Both the position numbers and the translations under genes were made by a program. Of a DNA stretch of 64,000 nucleotides, positions 52,323-62,453 are shown one piece after another. The DNA is from Bythopirellula sp937925545 (GTDB lineage: Bacteria; Planctomycetota; Planctomycetia; Pirellulales; Lacipirellulaceae). The notes under the pieces are model-generated. The model was not told where the DNA came from. It did no database searches and saw only the letters and a program-made list of their open reading frames with translations. The stretch lies in assembly GCA_937925545.1 (NCBI GenBank), contig CALALR010000009.1, forward strand, positions 1-64,000, in the 5' to 3' direction. Positions within the stretch are counted from its first letter, which is position 1; each line of letters starts with the position of its first letter.

Positions 52323-55300
52323 ATGCGAGGTAAGCATCGGAACCGTCGTTCCAGTTCTCTTTCGCGTCGTAGCTCAGCGATTGTCTCCCCTCATCGACGT
52401 CGTCTCTTGTTTGAATCACTTGAAGACCGGCGGATGCTGGCGACGTTTGCCGTGACTAATCTCAACGACTTTGGCCCAGGAAGTCTGCGTCAGGCAATCG
52501 TTGATGCTAACAACACCGGGGGTGCCGACAACGTCGATTTGACTGGCGTGACGGGAACGATCAACGTCGCGCTGGGCGAGATGGCGATCACCGACACGGT
52601 AACGCTCGAAGGTCCCGGTGCCGATCAATTAATTATCGATGCTGGTGGTAATTCGCGCATCTTCAACTTCGACACCAGCCTTGGCGATTTCACGATCAAC
52701 GGGCTCACGCTCACGGGTGGAAGAACAACGGGTAATGCGGCAACGTTCGCTAATACAAGCTACAGTGGCGGCGCCATCAGATTCCTTTCGAATGGAAACC
52801 TGACACTTGAGGACAGCATTGTCACGGGAAACACTACATCGGGTGACAGAGCGGAGGGAGGCGCGATTTTCGCGGAGGATGGGCATGTACAACTCACTCG
52901 AACTATCATCTCACATAATAGTACTACCGGTTACTTCTCCCGGGGTGGCGCCCTAAAGACAACAAATGGCTCGGTAACGCTTGTCAGTAGTACGCTTACA
53001 AACAACAGAACCGTGGATCAGCGGACTGCTGGTGGGGGTATCTATGTCCACTCTGGTACAGTAACGCTAACCGATAGCGAAATCTCTAAAAATACTACGG
53101 CTGGCGACGACTCCGATGGCGGAGCGGTCTTTCAAAGGTATGGGAGCTTAGTGGTGTCTGGAAGCACCGTCTCGGGCAACGTAACAGGTGGACTTGGCGC
53201 GAACGGTGGGGGACTTCGTACGGTTTATGCCCCAATTTCGCTCATCAACAGCACGGTTTCCGGCAATCGAACCGATTGGAATGGAGTGGGATCAAGCAGT
53301 GGCGGTGGCATCTTTTCCAGCTTTGGCGACGTAACGGTTATCAGCAGCACTATTACTGGTAACAGCACTGTGGACTCAGATTCGCTTGGAGCTGGAATCT
53401 TTCTCTCGGATTCGACTTACGACGCAACCCTGACAATTACCAATTCCATCGTCGCTGGCAACAACGGTACTTCCAACCCAGATATTTCCCCTGACCCGGA
53501 TGGCGCGCTCAACGTCAACTACAGTCTGATCGGTGTTGACCCAGGCGGTCTCGTCGGTGTGGGAAACATTACCGGTATGCAACCCAGCCTGGGACCCTTG
53601 GCATTTAACGGAGGGCCAACACAGACACACGCTCTGCTGGCGGGAAGTTTAGGCATCGACGTTGGCGATCCCGGCATCGTGTTCAGTCCCAGCGAATACG
53701 ACCAACGGGGTGTGCCGTTCACCCGTGTTGCTGATGGGGGCGGCGGACTGCGGGTCGACATGGGCGCGTTCGAGCGACAGAACCTGTCCGGCACGCTGGT
53801 CGTCGATACCGCGATTGACGAAAGCGACGGGGATTTTTCCGTTGGAGACTTGTCGCTACGCGAAGCCGTGGAACTGGCCAATGGGACCGATGTTGATACG
53901 ATCGAATTCGACAGCGTGGTGTTTGGCACTTTGCAGACAATTCTCCTGGAACTGGGTGAAATTCAAATTGGCGAAGGGGTAACCATCGACGGACCGGGCG
54001 CGGAATTACTCACGATTGACGCCCAGCAGAACTCGCGCATTTTTAACGTCATCTCTGCGACCGGCGACGTCACGCTGCGGGGTATGACCCTCACCGGAGG
54101 CAGAACCACGAGCGACGGAAGCGGCACCGCAGATCTGACATTCAGAGGCGGAGCAGTGCGGTTTCTCAGCTCCGGCACGCTCACGATTGAACATTCTGTG
54201 ATCACGCAGAACGGCACCACGGGCGATTACGCGCCAGGTGGGGCTGTAGCTTCGACCTCTGGCGACGTGGTCATCACCGGGGGCACGATCTCTGAAAACA
54301 GCACCTTAGGGACGGTCTTTGGCCGCGGTGGCGGTATCTTTACTAGCAATGGCGATATCACAGTCATCGACAGTAACATTCTGAACAACAGCACTGCAGG
54401 ACTCGCTTCTCCAGGTGGCGGTATTTCCTCGGCCACCGGCAACGTTATGCTCCAGGGAAGCACGCTTTCTGGGAATTCCACTTCTGGAATTAGTTCCGAG
54501 GGGGGAGGAATTTATGCCTTTGGTGGAACGGTGACCATCACCGACAGCACTGTCTCAGGCAACAGTACCTCAGGTCCAGATTCCAGTGGCGGGGGGGTCT
54601 TCGACGGTGGGGCTTCTGGAACCCTTACCTTGACCAACTCAATCGTAAGTAACAACCATACCGCGGGTTACGAGTCGAAGGGCGGTGGCCTGCGGGTGGG
54701 AGGCGATCTGATCGTCAACTCCAGCACGATCAGCGGCAACTTTACCCTTGACGACGAGGCGGGGGGCGGTGGCGCATTCGTGTTCGACGGTTTCACGATG
54801 AATAACAGTCGTGTTTTTGGCAACTACACCGAAGGCAATCGCTCCTATGGGGGTGGAATCGTTGCTGGCGGCGGACCTACGGTCATCACAAATAGCAACT
54901 TCGACTCAAACTCGACGGCCGGAAGCCAGTCAGGGGGAGGCGGTATCATCACATTCGCAATTAATACCGTCACGTTTAACAAGGCCACTGTCAGTGGAAA
55001 CCGCACACTGGGAGACGGTGCGGATGGAGGCGGAATCTATGTGGTGAACGCTCCCGCAGTCACGTTCGAGCAAAGTACGATCGCTACGAATTCAACGGCC
55101 GGCACTGGCTCGGAAGGGGGCGGCATTTTTGTCAACGATACCACGGCAGGTGCAGCTTCGCTGACCATCCGTAATACGATTGTCGCCAAGAACTCCGTCG
55201 GTGCCGGCAGTACGAATCCAGATCTGTTTCACGACCCCGGCGGCGTGTTTGACCCCGACTATAGTCTCTTTGGCAACACCAGCGGGCTGAGCGGGCCGCA

Positions 55301-57155
55301 GGTATTCGCGATTGGCTTGGGCAATGGCAATCTGGCCAACATCGACCCACTGCTGGGACCTTTGGCGTACAACGGCGGCCCAACGAAAACCCACGCACTG
55401 CTACCCGGCAGCCCGGCACTGGATGCCGGGGACCCCTCCATCGCATCCTCGCCCACTGAGTTTGACCAACGTGGCGATCCTTTTCTACGAGTCCGCCAAG
55501 CCACCCAAGGTGGAAGCCTCACAATCGACATCGGCGCTTATGAGCGGCAAGGGATCCCCAACCCAAGCTTGATCGTCGATACGGCCATCGATGAAAGCGA
55601 CGGCGATTATTCCGTTGGCGATCTGTCGCTTCGCGAAGCATTGGGCCTGGCCAATGGCGATCTAGGTGCCAACACCATCACCTTTGACACCGCGCTGCGG
55701 GGATCAACGATCAACCTGGTACTCGGCCAACTTGAGATCACCGACAGTGTGACCATCATCGGTCTGGGAGCGGACATGCTAACGATCGATGCCCAGCAGG
55801 ACTCACGAGTGATCGACATCGACGACGGCGACAACACTTCGGCGCAGAATGTAACAATCTCTGGCCTAACGTTCACCGGTGGCAGAACTTTCGGAAGCGG
55901 GGGTGGTATTCGCGTTCGTGAGAATTTCGAACTCGTTGCATCGCATGTCACTAATAATCAATCAATCGGCACTGGTTTAGCGGGAACCAGCGGCGGCGGA
56001 ATTGATATTAATACGTTCTCGTCGACCACGACAACCATCACCAGCAGCACGATCTCAGGCAATTTTGCCTCAGGAAATGGTGGAGGAGTGCGTGTGGCCA
56101 GCTATCTAGGTCACACATTCGAGATGACCAATAGCACCCTTTCGGATAACATTAGTGCGATCTCCGGTGGTGGGATCGCCTTGACCGGCAATGGCGACGC
56201 CACGATCGACCACAGCACGATCGCATTTAATACGGCAGACGCTGACGCCAGTGGTCCTTTTGGCGGCGGGGCCGGCGGTGGTCTCAGCCGGGTACAGACC
56301 AATGTGACGCTCGATCACACAATTGTGGGCAGCAACACCGATGCGGGCGGACCAGATGAAGACTTAAGCGGCACTGTGACTGCCAACTACTCGCTCATCG
56401 GCAATACCACTGGTGCGACCATCAATGGGGCGAACAACATTCTCAACCAAGACCCTCGTCTGGCACCGCTGGCAGACAACGGTGGACCGACACCTACGCA
56501 TTCTTTGTTGCCGATTAGTCCCGCACTAGGTACAGGCAACATTGGGATTGCAGGAGCGCCGACATTCGATCAACGTGGACCGGGCTTCGCAAGGATCGTT
56601 GGTACGAGAATTGACCGTGGGGCTTTAGAAATACAAGCCCCTTCTGCCGATTTCGACTTCGACGGCGATGTAGATGGCCGCGATTTCCTACACTGGCAAC
56701 GTGGCTATGGCACACCCATGCCACTTGCAACTAAAAACGATGGAGACGCTGATAACGATACCGATGTCGACCTTGACGATTTATTGATCTGGCAAGCACA
56801 GTATGGGACGAGTGGCCTCCTAGCTGTTAGCTCAGAACAGGCTACCAGTGAATCAATTCCCGCAGCGAACCCTCTCGCAGAGTTGCGGAGCGAGGTTATG
56901 CCAGGTGCGGAGTTGCTGGATTTAGCATTGACTGTGGAATGGCTGCAACGCTCGGCAGATGAAAACACTGTGCCAATTCGTGACGATCAGCCGATTATTG
57001 AAGCGGCATTTGATGCCGTGTTTTCCCGTGACTTGATTATTCCCACCAATTCTAGCCCAGACACATTTGAATCAATGCGTGAGGATCTGGATATTGATAA
57101 CCCTTCACTCAAGCAGTGGCTTAGCGACGAATTATTGGAGCGCGTGTTTGGGTAG
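52323..57155 (+). CDS. Giant CSLREA / beta-helix protein with LEPR-XLL start and dockerin-like end
   Basis: A protein of about 1610 residues. The ATG at 52323 has GGAG eight bases upstream. The basic N-terminus ends in LLFESLEDRRMLA, a LEPR-XLL-type planctomycete export or sorting segment. Three modules follow; modules 2 and 3 open with VDTAIDESDGDxSVGDLSLREA, a CSLREA motif, and each closes with a GPLAxNGGPTxTHALLPGSPA choice-of-anchor-like segment. Between them are Gly/Ser/Asn-rich beta-helix repeats (GSTVSGNSTSG-like). Near residue 1440 there is a dockerin-like pair of calcium loops (DFDGDVDGRDFLHW and DADNDTDVDLDDLLIW). It probably forms a long surface adhesin or scaffold. Confidence 0.9.
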   Translation: MRGKHRNRRSSSLSRRSSAIVSPHRRRLLFESLEDRRMLATFAVTNLNDFGPGSLRQAIVDANNTGGADNVDLTGVTGTINVALGEMAITDTVTLEGPGADQLIIDAGGNSRIFNFDTSLGDFTINGLTLTGGRTTGNAATFANTSYSGGAIRFLSNGNLTLEDSIVTGNTTSGDRAEGGAIFAEDGHVQLTRTIISHNSTTGYFSRGGALKTTNGSVTLVSSTLTNNRTVDQRTAGGGIYVHSGTVTLTDSEISKNTTAGDDSDGGAVFQRYGSLVVSGSTVSGNVTGGLGANGGGLRTVYAPISLINSTVSGNRTDWNGVGSSSGGGIFSSFGDVTVISSTITGNSTVDSDSLGAGIFLSDSTYDATLTITNSIVAGNNGTSNPDISPDPDGALNVNYSLIGVDPGGLVGVGNITGMQPSLGPLAFNGGPTQTHALLAGSLGIDVGDPGIVFSPSEYDQRGVPFTRVADGGGGLRVDMGAFERQNLSGTLVVDTAIDESDGDFSVGDLSLREAVELANGTDVDTIEFDSVVFGTLQTILLELGEIQIGEGVTIDGPGAELLTIDAQQNSRIFNVISATGDVTLRGMTLTGGRTTSDGSGTADLTFRGGAVRFLSSGTLTIEHSVITQNGTTGDYAPGGAVASTSGDVVITGGTISENSTLGTVFGRGGGIFTSNGDITVIDSNILNNSTAGLASPGGGISSATGNVMLQGSTLSGNSTSGISSEGGGIYAFGGTVTITDSTVSGNSTSGPDSSGGGVFDGGASGTLTLTNSIVSNNHTAGYESKGGGLRVGGDLIVNSSTISGNFTLDDEAGGGGAFVFDGFTMNNSRVFGNYTEGNRSYGGGIVAGGGPTVITNSNFDSNSTAGSQSGGGGIITFAINTVTFNKATVSGNRTLGDGADGGGIYVVNAPAVTFEQSTIATNSTAGTGSEGGGIFVNDTTAGAASLTIRNTIVAKNSVGAGSTNPDLFHDPGGVFDPDYSLFGNTSGLSGPQVFAIGLGNGNLANIDPLLGPLAYNGGPTKTHALLPGSPALDAGDPSIASSPTEFDQRGDPFLRVRQATQGGSLTIDIGAYERQGIPNPSLIVDTAIDESDGDYSVGDLSLREALGLANGDLGANTITFDTALRGSTINLVLGQLEITDSVTIIGLGADMLTIDAQQDSRVIDIDDGDNTSAQNVTISGLTFTGGRTFGSGGGIRVRENFELVASHVTNNQSIGTGLAGTSGGGIDINTFSSTTTTITSSTISGNFASGNGGGVRVASYLGHTFEMTNSTLSDNISAISGGGIALTGNGDATIDHSTIAFNTADADASGPFGGGAGGGLSRVQTNVTLDHTIVGSNTDAGGPDEDLSGTVTANYSLIGNTTGATINGANNILNQDPRLAPLADNGGPTPTHSLLPISPALGTGNIGIAGAPTFDQRGPGFARIVGTRIDRGALEIQAPSADFDFDGDVDGRDFLHWQRGYGTPMPLATKNDGDADNDTDVDLDDLLIWQAQYGTSGLLAVSSEQATSESIPAANPLAELRSEVMPGAELLDLALTVEWLQRSADENTVPIRDDQPIIEAAFDAVFSRDLIIPTNSSPDTFESMREDLDIDNPSLKQWLSDELLERVFG

Positions 57156-57274
57156 GCTTTGATAGTGGTTCGTGACGAGTGGAATGTGGCTGGAGAATAG
57201 GTTTCGCTTCGCTCTGCTGGAGTTCCATTTAGAATACTCGGCTCGGCTAAAGTACCATACTTCGCAGTTAAACG

Positions 57275-60200
57275 TTACTTGGCAAAATGTTTCTTTGCCA
57301 GCTCACTGAGTCCTTTAAGATCAAGCTTGCCGGTGCCCAATACAGGAATTTGCTCCACTTCCAGGAAGCAATCGGAACCGGGTAGCCAGAGGTTGGGTAG
57401 ACCCAGCTTCGAGAGATGATCGCAAATCTCTTGGGGAGACTTCTCCAACTTGGTATGTACCACAATAAGCCGTTCCCCCTTTTTCTCATCTGGAACGGCT
57501 GTTACTACAGCCTTAACAACCTCGTCTTCGGGCGATTGCACAAAGCCCTGAATTGCTTCTTCAATATTGATGTGGGGGACCATCTCGCCGCCAATCTTGG
57601 AGAAGCGACTCAGGCGACCCGTGATCTGAATGAATCCTTGCTTGTCGATGATCGCAATGTCGCCGGTGACGTACCAGCCATCGCGAATAACCTCTGCCGT
57701 TTTCTCGGAGTCACCCAGGTAGCCCTTCATCACATTCGGACCCTTGATAAGCAACATGCCGGGTGTGTCGGGACCAAGATGCTCGCCTGTATCGGGGTCG
57801 ACGATTTTTGCAGATACGCCGGGGATTGGACGGCCCACCGTGCCTTCGCGGCAGTCGACTTCACCGCTCTGAGACCGTTTCGGAGGCACATTCACCGAGA
57901 CCAGTGGCGAGAGTTCGGTGGCACCGTAGCCTTCCACCGGACGGACACCAAATTTGTTTTCGAATTCTTCGCACAGTGGCGTAGGAAGCTTCTCAGCGCC
58001 TGCCACAACGATCTCGAGCTTGGCAAAATCTTCTGGTTCGCAGCGACGCATGTAAGATCGCAAAAAGGTCGGCGTCGAAAGCAAAACAGTTACTCCCCAT
58101 TTGCCGCACAATTTGCCGACCATTTTGGCATCGAGTGGAGTGAAGTGGTAGACGCATCGTACGTCGAGCCCCAGAACTGTCCACAAGGTGACCATAAAGC
58201 CAAATGAGTGGAAGAACGGCAGGATACCCATCAACGTATCATCGCTGCGCAGATGGATCACTTGATCAATCGCTTCGACATTGGAGCCGACGTTGTGATT
58301 TGTGAGCACGACTCCTTTGGGTTCACCGGTTGAACCTGAAGTAAAGATGACGGTCAATTCATCGTCACCCGTCATACGGTGCACACCAAGCATGCGTTCC
58401 AAGATGGGAATGGGAGTCAAATAGGCTTGTGTAATCCCAGCCAATTTGTCAGCGAGTTTGACCTTGGGCTTAAAATCTTCGAGAAGCACGATCTCAGCAT
58501 CGAGTTTCAGATCAAGTTTTTCCATTACCTTCTTGCTGGTAAGAACATGGCGGATTCCCGCCTTACGAATACAGGCATTGAGTACGTCGTTGGTGACTGT
58601 GTAATTGAGGTTCGCTGAAACACGCCCAGAGAGAGTGACTGCCGCATTCGTGATGACGGCTCCGACCGATGGAGGCAGGAGGATGCCGACATACTTTTCA
58701 TCGGATTCAATCACTTCACGCAGGAGAAGTCGGCGCAGGATCAGGGTTCTCATCAGCAGCGATCCCCCGGTAGCCTCTGCTCCACTGGAATCGGCAATCT
58801 TGAACCGAAACAAGCTCTTGCGACATTTTCGCAGCATCAATCGCGGTAAGGCCATCATACGTTCCTTTCGTCCCGAAACGGCATCGGCTCCCAAATCCTG
58901 AACCGCCTGCCGCAATTCGTGAATTTTTTTGACATTATCAACGTGCTTACCAAACCAAATCGAAACAGGTCGAAAAAAGGCTCCTCTAGATTTTCGGAAG
59001 AAGCGGCCTCCCCGAAAGGTAAAGATACTTCCCCATAGCTCATCGAGATAGACGGGAATGACGCTTGCGGAGGTCCCCCGCAGAATTTCCAGAGTTCCTC
59101 GACTGAACGACTGCAGTTGTCCTGAACGACTGATGTTTCCTTCTGGAAATATGCACACCAATTCACCATTGTTGAGTGCATCCCGGGCTGTTTCCAAAGC
59201 AGAACGGGTTGCTTTTGGGGTACGTCGAAAGATGGGTATCGCCCCCATGATCTTTGCTAGTCCACGGGCCCACCAGCTGGTGAGCAGATCGCCGGTGATG
59301 ATCAGGCGAATAGGCCGAGGTGAAACGGCAACCAGAAGCAAGCCATCGATCCAGGAGACGTGGTTAGGAACAAGCAAAGCTCCCCCCGTTTCGGGCAGGT
59401 TTTCTCTTTGATGAACCCTGATCTTGTAAGCCGTGTGGGTGGTAAGCCATGCCAGAAAACGGATCGATGCCTGCGGGATTACCGCCACGATGTAGATCAA
59501 CACGGGGAGGGTTACTACACCACAGATGAGAAACACATCTCGAGCGCTGAGCCGCAGATAGGGACTTCCAGCCAGCCAGTAGAGTCCTGAGGAAATAAGC
59601 ATACCACTGAAAGTGAGGAAATTACAAGCTGCCAGGATCGAGCCGCGATTTTTGCGATCGCTGTAGCGTTGCATGTAGGCCGCCAACGGTACATTAAAAA
59701 GCCCTGAGAAGGTCCCTAAGAGGAACAATAAGAATGCGGCTCCGATATAACTCACCGTCCACTGCTTGCTAGGATCATAGAGTTCACCTTCAACGGTAAA
59801 CAGCATCACGGCACTAAAAGCTAGTCCGCCGGCCCCCAAGGGGAGAATTCCCAATTCCACTCTCCCTGCCGACCAGACTCCCGCTAACACGCTTCCCAAA
59901 CCAACGCCGACGATTAACGGCACTAGCAGCATGGCAACCTGAGTCTGTTTGGTGGCACCACCCTGAAAGGCGAACTGATCGATGTTCAACTGAGCCATCA
60001 TCGCTAGTGACCAGAAAAACATGATCCCCAGTGCCACTCGAAGCATGGCAGGATCTGCGGCAAGTGTGGCCACATCTCGCCAGGTCTGCTGGGCAGCATC
60101 CCAAGGAAATCTTCTCAGCGGGTTAGCCACCGGCAATTTTCTGATCAGCAGGCTCGCAGCCAGGCCTGCCACCGCAAAACCGATCATCACTAGGGCCGAG

Positions 60201-60772
60201 AGCCAAAGATTTTCCTGTCCTCTAATACCCGTCGCGGAAGTCAACCAGTTGCCGCCGACCATACCAAGGGTGACTGCGACCACGGTTGTCAGTTCCAAGA
60301 CACCGTTAGCGGAAGAAATCTTCGACTCGTGCAGCATCTCAGGAATGCTGCCGAGCTTCGAGGGGCCAAACAAGGCACTTTGGGCACCCATGGCAGTTAC
60401 GACCAGCAGCATCAAAGAAACACTGCCCAACTGAATGGCCAAGACCGCTGTGATCATGATCGCAACTTCCGCCATCTTACAGATGACGATCACCTTCTGT
60501 TTACTGAAGCGGTCGGCCAGATAACCTGAAGGCGCCGCGAGCAGCACATAAGGCAGCACAAAAGACGCACTACCAGCGGCAAGGATCCAGGAGACTCGAT
60601 CCGGCTGGACATACTGCTTACCGACTCCAATCACTAGCCAACGCAGAATATTGTCGTTAGCAGCCCCCAGGAATTGGGTCACTAACAGGCCGATAAAACT
60701 CGCCGAGAGGAGGCTCTGACTGCCGCCGCCTACGGAAGTATCAGATTCGCTCGCAGGCGTAGTGCTGGTCAT
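57275..60772 (-). CDS. LplT-PlsC-acyl-ACP synthetase fusion protein (Aas-like)
   Basis: An 1165-residue fusion. Residues 1-420 form a major facilitator domain of LplT type (lysophospholipid flippase). Near residue 470 a PlsC acyltransferase shows NHVSWIDGLLL (HX4D), then FPEGNISRSGQLQSF. The C-terminal half, about 660-1160, is an AMP-binding ligase: VIFTSGSTGEPKGVVL, EGYGATELSPLVSV, TGDIAIIDKQGFIQITGR. It would take up lysophospholipid, activate a fatty acid and reacylate it, as LplT plus Aas do in E. coli. Stand-alone LplT is separate there. Its right neighbour is the prepilin peptidase gene, divergent. Confidence 0.9.
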   Translation of the reverse strand: MTSTTPASESDTSVGGGSQSLLSASFIGLLVTQFLGAANDNILRWLVIGVGKQYVQPDRVSWILAAGSASFVLPYVLLAAPSGYLADRFSKQKVIVICKMAEVAIMITAVLAIQLGSVSLMLLVVTAMGAQSALFGPSKLGSIPEMLHESKISSANGVLELTTVVAVTLGMVGGNWLTSATGIRGQENLWLSALVMIGFAVAGLAASLLIRKLPVANPLRRFPWDAAQQTWRDVATLAADPAMLRVALGIMFFWSLAMMAQLNIDQFAFQGGATKQTQVAMLLVPLIVGVGLGSVLAGVWSAGRVELGILPLGAGGLAFSAVMLFTVEGELYDPSKQWTVSYIGAAFLLFLLGTFSGLFNVPLAAYMQRYSDRKNRGSILAACNFLTFSGMLISSGLYWLAGSPYLRLSARDVFLICGVVTLPVLIYIVAVIPQASIRFLAWLTTHTAYKIRVHQRENLPETGGALLVPNHVSWIDGLLLVAVSPRPIRLIITGDLLTSWWARGLAKIMGAIPIFRRTPKATRSALETARDALNNGELVCIFPEGNISRSGQLQSFSRGTLEILRGTSASVIPVYLDELWGSIFTFRGGRFFRKSRGAFFRPVSIWFGKHVDNVKKIHELRQAVQDLGADAVSGRKERMMALPRLMLRKCRKSLFRFKIADSSGAEATGGSLLMRTLILRRLLLREVIESDEKYVGILLPPSVGAVITNAAVTLSGRVSANLNYTVTNDVLNACIRKAGIRHVLTSKKVMEKLDLKLDAEIVLLEDFKPKVKLADKLAGITQAYLTPIPILERMLGVHRMTGDDELTVIFTSGSTGEPKGVVLTNHNVGSNVEAIDQVIHLRSDDTLMGILPFFHSFGFMVTLWTVLGLDVRCVYHFTPLDAKMVGKLCGKWGVTVLLSTPTFLRSYMRRCEPEDFAKLEIVVAGAEKLPTPLCEEFENKFGVRPVEGYGATELSPLVSVNVPPKRSQSGEVDCREGTVGRPIPGVSAKIVDPDTGEHLGPDTPGMLLIKGPNVMKGYLGDSEKTAEVIRDGWYVTGDIAIIDKQGFIQITGRLSRFSKIGGEMVPHINIEEAIQGFVQSPEDEVVKAVVTAVPDEKKGERLIVVHTKLEKSPQEICDHLSKLGLPNLWLPGSDCFLEVEQIPVLGTGKLDLKGLSELAKKHFAK

Positions 60773-61020
60773 GGAAATCGTTGAGGTGGGCAGAAAGAGG
60801 AACAGACTCTATCTTATCCAAGGAAAGGCGGTAGCACCAACGGCAGTTAGGCACCAAATCAAGAGTAGGAAATGGGACGCAAAGAAACCCAGAGCGAGCG
60901 GATTTTGACAGTTGGGTAAGGATAACGATCGGCGCAAAAGCCTCAAATCCATGTAACGGTGTACTATTTCTTCCGATTTACTAATGGTTTGTCAACAAAA
61001 GATGAACCAATATTACTAAA

Positions 61021-61575
61021 TTGTTATGGCTTAGCGAACTCATTGTGAATGCTGATTCTTTGATCGATTTTGTCACCGCCCTTTGGCTCGGTTTTATTGG
61101 AGCTTGTATCGGCAGCTTCTTGAACGTCGTGGCCTATCGCCTGCCACGAGGAATGTCGGTCATTTGGAAGGCCTCGCACTGTCCCAAATGCAACCATCCC
61201 ATCCGTGCTCGGGACAATGTTCCCGTGTTGGGGTGGCTGTGGCTGCGGGGAAAATGCCGAGATTGTGGGGCCTCGATCTCGCCCAGATACGCAATTGTGG
61301 AAGGGATTCTGGGCCTGGTGTTTTTTAGCTTGGCGTACACCGAGCTTTTGCACGGAAGTCCCTACACAGATTTAAGCGGTGCAATCGACGTCGTCTGGAA
61401 CCCCCAGTGGCGTGCGATCGGAGCTTACGCATACCATTGCCTGTTGGTGAGTATCCTTCTGACAATTGTCTTGATGCGGTTGGACAGAACTCTTTCCACT
61501 CAGTTATTTCTCTTGGGATGTATAGGTTTTATTCTGCTTTGGCCGTTGGCATTTTTCTTTTTACACGTAAACTAA
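61021..61575 (+). CDS. Shortened prepilin peptidase (N-terminal domain, incomplete A24)
   Basis: A 184-residue membrane protein. The N-terminal domain of type IV prepilin peptidases is intact: GSFLNVVAYRLPRG (31-44), four zinc Cys in HCPKC and GKCRDC (54, 57, 79, 82) and SPRYAIVEG (87-95). A single candidate catalytic Asp lies in LMRLDRTLS near 155. The second catalytic Asp motif GxGD is missing because the chain stops at 184 residues instead of about 250. The TTG start has no clear ribosome site. Activity is doubtful; it may act with another protein. Confidence 0.75.
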   Translation: MLWLSELIVNADSLIDFVTALWLGFIGACIGSFLNVVAYRLPRGMSVIWKASHCPKCNHPIRARDNVPVLGWLWLRGKCRDCGASISPRYAIVEGILGLVFFSLAYTELLHGSPYTDLSGAIDVVWNPQWRAIGAYAYHCLLVSILLTIVLMRLDRTLSTQLFLLGCIGFILLWPLAFFFLHVN

Positions 61576-61624
61576 ATGCGATCCCAAACGCAATTTCCCT
61601 CTCTTGATGGACAAGGCAACCTAT

Positions 61625-62395
61625 ATGGATTCCAATGACCGGCGTAGTTTTCTGCTTTCGTCTGCTGGCCTTACCGCTGCCGGTTGGGCGGCCCTCTCCG
61701 CGGAACTCACCGCCGCAGAGACGAGCAGCTCGGCTCCTTTGGTGGAGCCGGGGGACACCATTTTATTCCAGGGGGACTCCATCACCGACGCGGGGCGAAA
61801 TCGAGACCAGACCACGTTGGTCAATCAGCAGTCAGCATTTGGCAGCGGGTACGCCTGGTTGGCGGCATCCCAAATGTTAGTAACCCAACCTGAAGACAAT
61901 CTCAAGTGCTACAATCGGGGGATCAGTGGGAATAAAGTGTATCAACTGGCTGAGCGTTGGCAGACGGATTGCCTCGACATCAAACCCAATCTCTTGAGTA
62001 TTTTGATTGGAGTGAACGATATTTGGCACAAGCTCAGCGGCCAATACGACGGCACGGTGGAAATTTACGAAAAGGACTACCACGCCCTGCTCTCCCGCAC
62101 GAAAGCTGCTCTGCCCCAGGTGAAGCTCGTCGTGTGTGAGCCCTTTGTGCTCCGCTGTGGAGCGGTCGATGAAAGTTGGTTTCCCGAATTCGACAAATAT
62201 CGAGCCGCTGCCCGCCGGGTCGCCGACAAGGCGGGCGCCCGGTTTGTCCCCTTCCAAACGATATTCGACCGTGCAGTGGAGTATGCACCTCCCGAGTACT
62301 GGGCGCAAGACGGAGTGCATCCTTCACCCCAGGGTGCGTCACTGATGGCATATTCCTGGTTACAGACGGTGGGCGTGGGGGCAGGAGTTGGTTGA
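61625..62395 (+). CDS. Exported SGNH/GDSL hydrolase
   Basis: A protein of about 256 residues. ATG at 61625 has AAGG ten bases upstream; an ATG at 61607 is also open. The twin-arginine-like signal is NDRRSFLLSSAGLTAAGWAA. The SGNH motifs are ILFQGDSITDAGRNRD (Ser), CYNRGISGNKV (Gly), LIGVNDIW (Asn) and DGVHPSPQG (Asp-x-x-His). It is probably an esterase or acetyl hydrolase of carbohydrates in the envelope. The gene follows the prepilin peptidase by 49 bases. Confidence 0.85.
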   Translation: MDSNDRRSFLLSSAGLTAAGWAALSAELTAAETSSSAPLVEPGDTILFQGDSITDAGRNRDQTTLVNQQSAFGSGYAWLAASQMLVTQPEDNLKCYNRGISGNKVYQLAERWQTDCLDIKPNLLSILIGVNDIWHKLSGQYDGTVEIYEKDYHALLSRTKAALPQVKLVVCEPFVLRCGAVDESWFPEFDKYRAAARRVADKAGARFVPFQTIFDRAVEYAPPEYWAQDGVHPSPQGASLMAYSWLQTVGVGAGVG

Positions 62396-62453
62396 ATTAG
62401 ACAAGATTTTCCCGGATCGCGTGGCGGTCCGGGCATGACGTCCAAGTCTGGCC

